Part shown: positions 44,468 through 54,642 of the stretch, piece by piece
Layout of the letters: each line of letters begins with the position of its first letter
How positions within the stretch are numbered: position 1 is the stretch's first letter
Translations under genes and position numbers: made by a program
Notes under the pieces: model-generated
The model's input: the letters and a program-made list of their open reading frames with translations, nothing else
The model's database searches: none
Told to the model about the DNA's origin: nothing
Assembly (NCBI GenBank): GCA_008802785.1
Contig: VUYT01000032.1
Span: forward strand, 1 to 64,000
Origin: Symmetrospora coprosmae
Lineage: Eukaryota > Basidiomycota > Cystobasidiomycetes > Symmetrosporaceae
Direction: 5' to 3'
Length of the DNA stretch: 64,000 nt

Positions 44468-46040
44468 ATGAATCGCAGAGGAAATGCCAGCGGCTCACAA
44501 GGCCAGGGCGACGCGGTCCTGCTGCACCATCCAAAGCCGCAGGTGAGGCAGCGCAGCACGGTCACAGCTCGGCCGCACAGAGAGGCACAAGCGCTGCTGA
44601 CGAAGCCCTGCGGTCGCTCCAGCACGTCGTGAACCCGCGCAATCTGCACTCGTCCCCTCCTCCCGGCGCATTCGGCGGTGCGGTCGTGAACGGCGGTGCC
44701 AGCGCACCAGGTCCAGGTCCGGGCAGCAGTGCCGACTACCAGCGCTTCTCCTCGCCGCCAGTCACGTCACAGGCGCAACGGCAGCAGGGCATGATGGGCA
44801 CGGACGCCGGGTATCAGCGCTTCTCGAGCCCGCCCAACGCTGCCGCGCCGCACCTGCAGCACCAGGCCAATATGTACGCGCCGCAGCACCCGCAACAGCA
44901 GCACCAGGCATTCGGGAACATGCAGCAGCAGGGCGGGAGCGCTGGCTTTCAGGGACAAGGGCAAGGGCAGCAGCAGTGGGGCCAATTCCCAATGATGAAC
45001 GACGCGACGGCGCAGATGGGCATGCAGTTCGGCCGGTCGGCAGTCGTGGCGGGCCAGGAGTACGTCAACAAGAACGTGAGCACTCTTGCCACTCTCCGTC
45101 AGAGTCTCTTGAAGGCGTTGCGTAGAGCAGCCTAAGCTCATACCTCGCGCCTGCGGATCCTCCAGATCACGCGGCATCTCCCAGTCACGCACCTCCTTCA
45201 CTCCTTCAACGTGTCAAACAGCTACGTCATCAACAAGCTGCGTATCGTTCTCTTTCCCTGGCGGCATGTGAGCCGGCCTCCTCTGCCGACCGGATTGAGC
45301 CCTGACGCAGTAAGCTGATCATGCCATCGCGCCTCCTCGACAGCGGCCATGGGCTAGGCAAGTCGCGCGCAACGAGCAGACGGGCCAGGTGGAAGGGTAC
45401 AAGCCACCACGCGACGACCCCAACTCTCCCGACATGTACATCCCCGTCATGGCGCTCGTGACCTACATCTTGCTCGCAGGTGTGGTGACGGGGAGCCGGG
45501 GCGAGTTCCACCCCGACAACCTGGGCATGACGGCGTCAAAGTCGCTTGGGATTGTGTTCATCGAGTTCTGCATGATCAAGCTCGGCACATACCTCCTCAA
45601 CATTATTGGCAAGGGGACCGTCGTGGACCTGTTCAGCTACTCGGGCTACAAGTTCGTCGGCATCATCGTGGCGCTGATCCTCCAGCTCGTCAATGTGCGC
45701 GGATGGCTGTATTGGCTGGCGTTCACGTACGTCTTCTGCGCGAATGCCTTCTTCTTGGTGAGTTGCCACATATTGTCCTCGCACATGAAGCCGCGCGCAT
45801 CGCCCGCAGACTGACGAGCTGCCCGCTCTGCCGCCCTAAACTCAGCTCCGCTCACTGCGCGACACCGTCCTGGAGACGTCGCTGTCGAACGCGAGCTCCT
45901 TTGATTCGTCGACCGTCTCGCCTGCGACGGCAAACAATTCAGGGACAATCTCGCACGCGCAGCGGAGCAAGCGCATCAAGTTCCTCTTTTTCATCGCCGT
46001 CAGCCAGATAGGGAGCATGTGGTACCTGATACGCGTGTAG
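44468..46040 (+). CDS. YIF1: YIF1, Yip1-partner of ER-Golgi vesicles
   Basis: Yif1 is a multi-spanning Golgi/COPII membrane protein that pairs with Yip1 and binds Ypt/Rab GTPases. The first exon is MNRRGNASGSQGQGDAVLLH and ends HHPKPQ. An intron joins it to HVVNPRNLHSSPPP. A cytosolic Gly/Gln/Pro-rich region with two YQRFSSPP repeats precedes TAQMGMQFGRSAVVAGQEYV, the family signature. Then come SYVINKLRIVLFPWRH, PDMYIPVMALVTYILLAGVV, and further membrane segments (VGIIVALILQLVNVRGWLYW, KRIKFLFFIAVSQIGSMWYL). It ends YLIRV. The stop lies about 100 bp from, or directly against, that of the GST gene, depending on the last GST intron. Confidence 0.93.
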
Positions 46041-46143
46041 TCAGATGTTCCCGTTGGTACAATGAAGCGGGAGGGGCGAGAGTACATTGCGTGTGAGGCT
46101 TTTATCGGAACAAGTAGAGAGTGATCTGACAGCACTCGACAAG

Positions 46144-47361
46144 CTACAACTTCGGGCCTGCCACGGAGATTGCTCGTCATCAGCCAGCTTCTCGTGGCTC
46201 AAGGCAGGACATCCTCCGGTGCAAGTCTCACCATAGTTGTACTTTGGTCCCTTGTCCAAGGCACGCTTGTACGCGGGCCGCTCCTGGCACCTCTGGACAT
46301 ACTCACGTATGCGGGGCGTGGCTGTAGCGTCATCCGGCAGGCGCCCGCTGCCGATGCCTGCCTCGAGGGGGAAGAGGAGTAAGAAATCCGCAGCTGTGGG
46401 AGCGCCCTGTGCATCCCCGCCGGCGATAAACTGCCGCCCTCCGTCCTTGGCAAGGTAGCTGTCGATGAGGGCGAACATGCGCTTCATGTTTGGGTCGACA
46501 TACGATGCATTCACGCCGCCTGTGAGCATGGACGCGACTGGCTTGATGAAGAAGGGCGAGCGCGTGTACATGGTCGAAAACAGTAGCTTGATGACCATGA
46601 GGGGCATGAGAGTGCCTGGATGACGGGGGACATCAGGTACGTCAGCTCGGCCGCGCGGGAGTGGCGGTCAAGAGAGGCAGGTATCGAAGTGATTCCATGA
46701 CGCACCTTCGGCAAAGTGCGAGAAGTACAGATCATCGCGCGCCTTCTGCTCGTCGCCTTCGGGAGTTTGGAAGCGGCCCTTTCCGTACTTTTTGATGAGG
46801 TAGTCGACAATGGCTCCGCTGCGGAGTTGCAGTGAGAAACGCGTCTACGTCAGCGAGTCTTCAGGAAGGGAAGGCACTGCGATGCCAGCTCACCTCTCTG
46901 CTACCGTCACGTCGCCATCGGTAATGACGGGCGACTTGCCAAGCTGCCAGATGGATGGTTAAGAGAGGCGGGAGATAAGACGGTGGAGAAGTCAGTTGAG
47001 GAATCCGCAAGACAAGGCAAGGAGACGACACCGCACAGGGTGGACATCTCGGAGGCTCTTGGGTGCCAGTCCATTCTGTGCATGGGAGCGGGCGTCACGA
47101 GCCGAGTTAGCCGGAGGCAGCAGTCGGGAGCTTCATCGTCCGAACACTCGCTCTAGCAGCTGGCACGCACCTCCCTGAGATAGATCTTGACCTCGTACTC
47201 TACCTCGAGCTCCTCGAGGAGCCAGAGGAGGCGCTGCGAGCGGGATTGGTCGAGGTGCTGCGGGGTTCGTCCCGTCCGTACGGAGAGGTCTGAGGTGTCA
47301 GCTCAGCTTGGCCAGCGCCTGGAAAGGAGGAGAAGGGACCGACGTGAAGGGTGAGGACCAT
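46144..47361 (-). CDS. glutathione S-transferase (fungal GTT1-like)
   Basis: The N-terminal thioredoxin fold is spread over five short exons: MVLTLH, then HLDQSRSQRLLWLLEELEVE with YEVKIYLRE, NGLAPKSLRDVHP, KSPVITDGDVTVAESGAIVD with YLIKKYGKGRFQTPEGD, the last with the SPVI.D and ESGAI glutathione-binding motifs. The helical domain reads LMPLMVIKLLFSTMYTRSPF and APTAADFLLLFPLEAGIGSG. Ser within HLDQSRS sits where many fungal members have the catalytic Ser. The end is uncertain: reading through gives a stop at 46041, while splicing a GTGAGA intron with a GCTGAT branch gives YNYGPKL and a stop at 46144. I prefer the latter. It faces eIF1A head-to-head over 225 bp. Confidence 0.88.
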
Positions 47362-47586
47362 TGTTGATGCGCTGCGATATCCAGGAGCTCGTGAACCGAT
47401 TATTGCCGTTGCCTATTGGATGATGCTGCACTGGGAAAGACGACAGCCAGACTGTCGGTGGCGGATGCGCGTGCAGCCGTTGCCCGTGCCCGCCTGTGCC
47501 GCCGCCCTCAATTTAATTTTGCCCCATCACAGACAGGACAGAACTCAGACTGCCTGGCACCCACCCACCAGCGACAGTAGAGCAAG

Positions 47587-48578
47587 ATGCCAAAGGTGCG
47601 TGCATGCGCGCAGATGCTGCTGTTTCGCTGCTATGCCACAGACGGGCTGGTGCACGGCGGAAGCTGATACAGTATGGTGAACCCTCCTCGCCGTCACGGT
47701 CATCCTGGTCCAAACTCGCCTCACTGACTGCCTGCCCTGACGTACTGGCATCCGCCATCATCCTCGCACTGGCCTGCTGCACCTCGCAGAACAAGGGAAA
47801 GGTCAGTCAATGGCTGGGTGCATGGACCGGGGGAGCGGTCGCGGCTCCCAGCAGGCGTCAGCCAGCACTGACGCCAGTGGTCCTTGTCTCGACAGGGAGG
47901 AAAGAACCGCCGGAGAGGAAAGAACGAGAACGACGATGAGAAGCGAGAGCTCGTCTTCAAGGAGGAGGGACAGGGTGAGGCCTCGCTCAATATGGTAGCC
48001 GCCGTTCAGGCCACAGGCTGACCAACTGTCTACCCTCGCATTGTCCCCCTTGTGTCGCACACATCCGCCAACTCCTGTTGCCCTGCCGTCCAACAGAGTA
48101 CGCACAAGTAGTCAAGATGCTCGGCAACGGGCGGCTTGAGGCACTATGCTTTGACGGCGAAAAGCGGTTGGCGCACATCCGAGGAAAGCTCCGCAAGAAG
48201 GTGGGCTGCATACCCCTACACTGGGAAAGGGAAGTAGTCACTAGCTTACGCGAAACCACGCACACAGGTCTGGATCAACCAAGGAGACATCATCCTGCTC
48301 TCGCTGAGAGACTTCCAGGACGACAAGGCAGACGTCATCCAAAAGTATACGGCCGACGAGGCGAGGAACCTGAAGGCGTACGGCGAGCTGCCAGAGACGG
48401 CAAAGATCAACGAGACGGATACTTTCGGCCCTGGAGAGGACGACGACAATATCGAGTTCGACGACGAGGAGATCGAGTACGTTTGCTCCGGGCTCTTTCG
48501 CTTTCATTCACCAAACCTCGTCGCGGAGCCGAGCTGACTCTTCCATCATGCTCCTGCACAAACTGCAGCGATATCTAA
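47587..48578 (+). CDS. TIF11: translation initiation factor eIF1A
   Basis: eIF1A binds the 40S A site and promotes scanning. The coding region opens with a 9-nt coding part, MPK (47587-47595). A 12-nt exon follows, NKGK (47790-47801), then [20 protein letters not shown] with [61 protein letters not shown], and an acidic tail. The last intron joins FDDEEI to DDI with TAA at 48576-48578, restoring the DDI-type C-terminus that binds eIF5B. The OB fold and both tails are complete. The basic N-terminal tail is split by two introns. Confidence 0.95.
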
Positions 48579-49356
48579 GCGAGAGACATTGTATCCTTCG
48601 GAATGCGGACCCGTCGTATTGTTGCTGCCCCTTCTGTTCTCTGCCGTCAGGACATTCCGTGTATCGCATCTGGCAGTCACGCTTTCCACACCGCTGGGCG
48701 CCTCGCCATTGCTCACTGCCCGCGCATGCCCCGCTCTGTCCTCCCTGATCGATGACGACTTCTTGGTTCCTACCTGCAGGGCTGGTGCTGGGCTTCGGGA
48801 CCAGTCCGTGCCAATCAACTGGAAGCGAAATGTCGCGATTGGCCAATAGGCGCCTCGCACGCGCTTGATGAGATCTCAAGACCCTGGAAAACCACCTGTG
48901 GCTCGCATCGCATCCTGACACGAGACCTCGAGGTCACGCGAACCAACGAGCAAGCAAGCAAAGCGGCCGCGTCGATGTCGACCCTTTCAGCCAACCTTTC
49001 ACCGGAGATAAGTCGGGCAGCTTCCGCAACCTAGGCAGGCTCGCATCCAGCTCACCATGTGGTGTCTTGGCCGAGCTTTCACCGCCTACTGCTTTGCAAG
49101 CGCCGTGCAACTGACCCGCTGACCTTTGCCTCCCTGTTCCTCCACCTCCTTCAACTCGGTCGAACCCCTTTCTACACTCCCGAGCCCGCGCCAAGCAGTG
49201 CAGCTTTCAGCAGAGTCCACTCAAAGCTACATCCCCCAAAAGCCGGCTGCCCTCTGCTCTTCTCCACCGTCCGACTCCCCTTGCCCCCCCCCCCCCTTCG
49301 CTGAACATCCTACGTGCACATCTGCTGGTCAGACCCTGCATCCCAATTTGTCCATA
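48579..49356. other. intergenic and long pyrimidine-rich leader
   Basis: About 0.78 kb before the SP-rich gene. From about 49125 to 49356 the sequence is strongly C/T-rich and includes 13 consecutive C (49284-49296). This looks like a long 5' UTR or core promoter. No gene seen. Confidence 0.5.
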
Positions 49357-50392
49357 ATGTCATCACCTGTCCTCAACGTCAATAACAAGCGACCCGCTGG
49401 CGGGTCCCCTGCCGTCCGCTACAGCCCGCCCACGTCCTCGTACACCGTCTCTTCCATGGCCCGCTCGCCGCAGACTAGCGGGCGCCTCGAGCAGCCATCG
49501 GGCATCTACAACGCTGGCAACGACGACATTGAAAACATCAATCGGTTCTCCTTTCCCGCCATCTCGTTCAGTCCCAGCTTTCCCACGTTGAGCCCCAGCG
49601 AGGCAGACATCAAGAGCGGCGGAGCATACAGCAGCAACACCCTGTCGCCAATCTTCAGCCACGGCATGCTGTCGCCTCTCTCTCCTGGACTCGGCATCGG
49701 CGACGCATCATCTCTCTCGCCGCGCACTCTAAGCGGCCTCCTCTCGCCCAGTACGGGCTCCGGCTCTCGCCGCTCGTCGACGGGTCCAGAGTCGCCCCTG
49801 CCGCCCCTTAGCCCGCGAGGACTCAAGCTCGCCGACGCCGAGCGATTCCACAAGGTCAAATGCTTCAACCGGATCGTCGAGAAGCGCCGCAAGGCAAGCG
49901 ACGGCACACGCGATGTAGTCGTCATCGAGTGCATTTCATGCAAGTTGGAGAGATGCCTCAACGGCCACTACTGATGCACGACCTTTGGCAAGCAGGACCG
50001 TGCCGTACATCGAGGGCAATCTCGCACCCAGCAAAGCCGCGACGACCGCCTTTGTCGGCCCATTTCAGCACGCCCGCAAGGTCAGCTTCAAGCTGTCTGT
50101 GCACGACCCGCACCACGCGCTCGCCATCAGTCTCCCCTCCTCGCTGCACTCCGGTACGGGCGCGACGGTCAGCTCAACTTCGCCAGCTGCGTCCCTGGGC
50201 AGCCTTGGCGCAGCTTCGGTGCCCGGAGCTCAGTTCAGCTTCCCATCCTCGGTATCGCCCTCGTCGCCCTTTGGCGCTAGGACCGGCAGAGCCTGCAGTC
50301 CCGCTTCACCCTACGACGTCAGGTTGTCGATGCCGAGCAGCCCGTTCAGCAACGCGCTAGACTCTGCTCCTGTCAGCCCTCTCGTCCATTGA
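49357..50392 (+). CDS. Ser/Pro-rich protein of unknown function
   Basis: The start MSSPVLNVNNKRPAGGSPAV follows a long C/T-rich leader. The first 150 residues are disordered, with many SP sites (TLSPIFSHGMLSPLSPGLGI and similar), typical of proline-directed kinase substrates. A more ordered block follows: ADAERFHKVKCFNRIVEKRR, DGTRDVVVIECISC. A weak GTTGGA donor and an acceptor at 49999 or so join it to KTVPYIEGNLAPSKAATTAF, VGPFQHARKVSFKLSVHDPH and a second Ser/Pro tail ending SAPVSPLVH. Without that intron the product stops at LNGHY (49974). The intron restores a continuous basic/beta-like segment, so I favour it. I do not recognise the family; it may be a cell-cycle or signalling regulator by composition only. 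Confidence 0.6.
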
Positions 50393-50926
50393 TGCCGCTG
50401 TCGGCACTGCTTTGAGCCCGCCTGGTGCGTGTCCTCGCAGTGGTCGGGCAGCGCCAGCCATCAATCAACATGTACTGTGCCTACGCGTCGCCACTGTATA
50501 CCTCGTCACCCTTCTGTAAATGTGTCATGGCCTCATAGGTGACGTCCCTGCAACCCAGTCCTCGTCGCCCATTGTACCATTAGACCAGTTTTGATATCAA
50601 GTTCTTGCATCCCCTCAAGTACAGACGGGGGACCAGACCCGCGAGATGGATAGATGGACCATAAGGGTCATAAAATATTCTTGCCTAAAGGGAGGAGAGG
50701 GAGGGGCGGGAAGGGGACGTTCGATAGGTGATTCGGCGCAAAGCTAAAAGAAAGGCTCGAAAGCCAACGCTGACACACCAGCGAGGGCGAGGGAGGGCTA
50801 AAAGGGAGAGAGACTTGAGATTCTGGTAGTCTGGCTACACGCACTATGCGTCGCCTCCATAAAGGAGGCGGGAATCGAGCAGACTACTTGGTGGCCGGAC
50901 GTTTCGAGCAGGCGGAGCGGTCCAGC
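50393..50926. other. convergent intergenic region
   Basis: 3' flanks of the SP-rich and CPL1-like genes. A G/A-rich stretch (50690-50820) is the only compositional feature. Confidence 0.45.
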
Positions 50927-52401
50927 CTAGTTGGCGACGCACTCGCCCTTCTCGGCGTCGAGGTAGTAGCCGAACTCGCAGGTGCCGATGACGCACTTGC
51001 CGTGCACGCAGCCGACAGTGTCTGCGCCCTTGATGAGAGTGCAGTCCTGTCCCTCGCCGATGCTCATGCAGCCGCCGCACGACTCGCTGAGACGTCGACA
51101 AGCAAGAGAATCAGTCGATGACTGAGGTAGTGTAGCTTGCAGAAGGTATGACTCACAGAGTAGAGGCGAGGTTGAGGCAGTCCCATCCGGCGCCGGACTC
51201 GAGCGGGCAGGCCGTGATCTCTGCTCCGGCCATCTGCTCGTCCATGCCGCAGACATCGGCGGCAGCCTGGCCGTAGAGGGCGTACTTGCCCTCCTGGTGC
51301 TTCGTCTTCTCCGCGAGGCGGGCGCGGGCAGAGGCCGAAGGGCCCCAGTGAGGCTTCTCCTTGTGGCCGTCCTTGCCCTTGTCTCCGTCGATGGGGGCTG
51401 TGTGGTCGCCGGAAGAAGCGCCGCCGTGAGAGCCGTACTGGTGCTTGCCGCTGTCGGAACCCTTGTCACTGCCATCGGTGCCCTTGCCAGCGCCGGGAGC
51501 GACATGGTCACCGGACGAAGCGCCGCCGTGCGGGCCAAAGTGATAGCCGGTGGTCTCGTTGGTCTTAACGTAGGGGACAGAGACCATGGCATCGGAGCCG
51601 TGCTTCATCTTTGGGTTCTCTCGGCCAGCATCTTTGCCGTCCTTGCCATCGTCGCCGTTGTTGTAGTGGTGCTTGTCGGCCGGAGTGCCAGCGTGGCCGG
51701 GCTTGTGGTGGTGGTACTGCGAGGGACCAGGCGGGTGGTGGTGGTACTGGGACGGACCCGGGTGCTTCCAGGACTTGGATGGTCCCGGGTGCTGCTTGTT
51801 GTCCTCGTCGTCTCCGTGGGGCTCCTTGGCTGGGTGCGTAGCCTTGGGGTTCTGGCGCTCCAGGCTGAGGGATGGGGCAGAATTGCCTCGTTCCAGGCTG
51901 AGCGTGGGCGTGTAGCCCCGGTCGAGGCTGAGAGTGGGAGAGGTCTTGTCGCCCTTGTCACCTCGGTCGAGACTGAGCGTGGCGGTAGCGCTAGGGGTGA
52001 ACTCCATGTCGCCATTGCCTTTGGTGCTGGGCGTGAAGGCGGGGACAAAGTCAGTGGGCTTGGGGAAGTGAATCTTGCCGCTGCTGTGGTGGAACTGAGA
52101 TGGGCCAGGAGGGTGGTGATGGTACTGCGAGGGGCCGAGGTGCTTCTTGGGCGCGGTCGGGTCCCACTGGTGCAGCGCGACTGTGGCGAAGGATACATAT
52201 GCACGCGCAAGGTCAGCTGCTAGCTTATCGTGACTAGCGAGAACGCGTTGTGCTGGCCTTCATGAGCATCGTAAAAGCTTATGCGCACTCACCGGGCTCG
52301 ATGTTGGCCAAATCGACCTTGGAACCAAGGACGCGCAGGTCGCTGTGGGCCGTGGCAAAGGCGGCGCCGGAGGCCAGAAGGAGGAGAGCTTTGGAGATCA
52401 T
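50927..52401 (-). CDS. secreted CPL1-like protein with internal repeats
   Basis: MISKALLLLASGAAFATAHS is a signal peptide. The middle is low-complexity and repetitive: GPSQYHHHPPGPSQ units occur in two separate blocks, TLSLDRG/TLSLERG about four times, and HGGASSGDH twice. The C-terminal domain has about ten Cys: DVCGMDEQMAGAEITACPLE, GAGWDCLNLAST, ESCGGCMSIGEGQDCTLIKG, VGCVHGKCVIGTCEFGYYLD. This is the Cys pattern (SCGGC...DC....GC..G.C.V..C..GY) of CPL1-type proteins named after a Cryptococcus capsule/virulence protein and common in basidiomycete secretomes. The His-rich repeats could bind metals or interact with the wall; that is inference. Two introns, one after IEPG near the start and one before ESCGGC. 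Confidence 0.8.
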
Positions 52402-53619
52402 CTTGATGTGTTATTGATGTGGAAGACTGTTTGTGGCTGCTGCTTGGGGTGGGAAGAGCTCGTCTGTAGGGAGCTAGGCTATGTCGGGGTGAGGGGAGCT
52501 TGGAGGCAACTGGGTCGATGAATGAGCGTCGGTTGTGGTGTAATGAGCGTGTTCTCTTGTCGAAGAGTATGTGAGCGTTGTCCAACGATGTAGGGGAGTC
52601 GGTGTTGATGGGTTTAGTTAATGCAGCTTGTTTGTCGGGGGTGGGTCGGGTTGAATGAGTGTCGGGTGTCGTAGAGACTGTATTGGGGTGAGTGGGGGGA
52701 AAGGTCTTGAGGAGGAATACGGAGAGGGAGAGGGGAAGCTTGATGTTATATCGAATGTATGTCAGTTGGAAGGGAGAAGGGGAAGGAGGAAGCTCCGTCG
52801 AGTGTGTCAACGCGCAACTCCGTCCACTCATCCATCAATCAACACAAGCGGACCAGCGGGGTCTTCTTAGCGGCTTTCATGCCCATGCCCATGCCTCAAG
52901 CGCCCTCCCTCCCTCTGTTGTTGTACAAAGTGTCTTTCTTCCTCGCCCGCGCGTCGACGCGTACCTGAGTGCCTGACAGAGGCATGCACTGCAGGCGCCG
53001 TGCCGGGACCCTGGAGGGCGGGGGCGAACAACTCCGGCAGTCAGGGCAAGGCAGGTCAGAAGATACAGTTCGACCCTTGGAAGAGCTGATCATGTTGGGA
53101 ACACCATCGAAGCATCCTGCCTCTGACGTGCGCAAGTCTGCAAAACATGCCTCTTCAAACCTGTCCTGCTCGACCTCCCTAATCACGTGAAGGAGCGGGG
53201 GATCCGCTTGAGCAAAGCAAGAACAACCATCCCGTTGACACTGCGAGCCGTTTGACGGGTGTTGAGACCCCTAAACGGGCTCGCTTGGTCTGTGCAGAAC
53301 CTCTACAGTTTCCCTCGTCGAACAGCTTGATTGGCTGACGAACGCTGTGAGCTCAGGCACGCCACCAACAAGCTGGCATGTAGGCTACCGCACTGTCCAG
53401 GATGGGCCAAAAGCACCAACGCGCTGCATGATGACGTCGGGCGGACGTGCTGCCTGAGACCTGGACCGGGACTGCTTCACGAATACTTACCGGCCGCGAT
53501 GTTGACGTACGGCCGGCAGGACTTGCCTAGCTTGGCGTGAGCGCAGTGTCAGCGTCTAAACCGATTGCAGGGAAGCGCTCCCCTTGACTCTCGTACAGTA
53601 TGCTACATATTGCTCGTGA
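52402..53619. other. intergenic, about 1.2 kb upstream of the CPL1-like gene
   Basis: The largest gap in the window. It includes the likely regulatory region of the secreted-protein gene. Short open frames (such as 52289-52831 on the minus strand) lack recognisable features. Nothing else is supported. Confidence 0.45.
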
Positions 53620-54472
53620 TTACGCTGCCAGACCACGTTCCGTGCACGAATGTCAGTTGACCGGAGGTGCGACGCTGACCGAGCGCGCGACTTCCGCTCA
53701 CCTTCCAGGTAGTCTGCAGCCATCAATCTGTGGCATCGGGGATGGGCGAAACCTCGTCAGCAGCGGCTGCAGATAGGGCGGGAGGTACAGCATCGCTGTA
53801 TCCGCCGCTCACAGCTCCAGTGCGCACTCTGGCGGTATCCGCGACTGCTCGCCCGCAGTGTGTGAGGCGCATCAGCGCGGCTCTGGCCGGACAGTTTGGG
53901 AGCTGGTGGAGCTCACCTGAAAGTTAGGGACCTTCTCGCCTGTCGGTGCGTCTTCTCTCGTGTACCTGTCCTTGTAGATGAGGTATTCGGCCTGTAGTGA
54001 GGCCCTCGACCGGTGAGCTTGAGCTGTCAGACGCAGGGGCAGGCGACCTGCGCGACAGGGCTTCACAAGACGCACAACGAGCTCCAGGACGGTTGTAGAG
54101 ATGGTCGGAAGGCTGACGACGCCGCTGTTCGATTCGAGCCAGTCGGAATCGGCTGCGCAAGCCAGAGCAGAAGTCAGACGCCAGCGCATGAGCCATAGGA
54201 GGCGGTGTGAAAGAGCACGAACAGATCATAGAATTGATGGTCTTGGATCCGGCTGCTATCGCTCGTGGCAGCAGAACGCGGAAGCCTGAGGAGCAGCGAA
54301 GAACGCCACGTCAAAGTCTGCTCGGGATAGACTGTGTGTGGTCCCACCTTCTGCGGATACGAGAGTGATATACGCGGGCGCAGGACTTCCGTTCGACGTG
54401 CTAGCCTGGGGAGAGAAGACAGATGCGAATGAGCATCAGCGAGCCTGCATTCTGCGGTAGGGCGCGCACCAT
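53620..54472 (-). CDS. ELC1: Elongin C
   Basis: Elongin C is a Skp1-fold adaptor that links BC-box proteins to Cul2/Cul5/Cul3-type ligases. Seven coding segments join in phase: ATG alone (54470-54472); ASTSNGSPAPAYITLVSAE (54348-54405); GFRVLLPRAIAAGSKTINSM (54233-region exon ending 54285); SDSDWLESNSGVVSLPTIST with TVLELVV; AEYLIYKDRYTREDAPTGEK with VPNFQ; SRIPPECALEL; LMAADYLE and a last codon before TAA 53620-53622. The product is about 111 residues, matching the family (112), with the conserved IPPE.ALELLMAADYL end. No single open frame shows the gene, because every exon is under 100 nt. Confidence 0.9.
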
Positions 54473-54642
54473 GATAGCTGCGTAAACGTCCTTTCGAGAG
54501 GATTGTTGCGGTTGCTCGGAGACTGACACGCCTCGGATCCAGCCCGCAGCTTTCACTCGACGCATGCGCGCACGCTCTCGCTGACCTAACTTAGTCCGAC
54601 AAAGCGTTTGCGCATCTCAACTAACATACAAGAGTTCGCGCA

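Noticed and set aside
51297-52223. 308-codon plus-strand Val/Gly-rich frame
   Set aside because: It is antisense to the repeat region of the CPL1-like gene. The minus strand has the signal peptide, introns and Cys motif.
53331-53540. small plus-strand frame upstream of ELC1
   Set aside because: No start context, no domain and no splice partners; likely noise.
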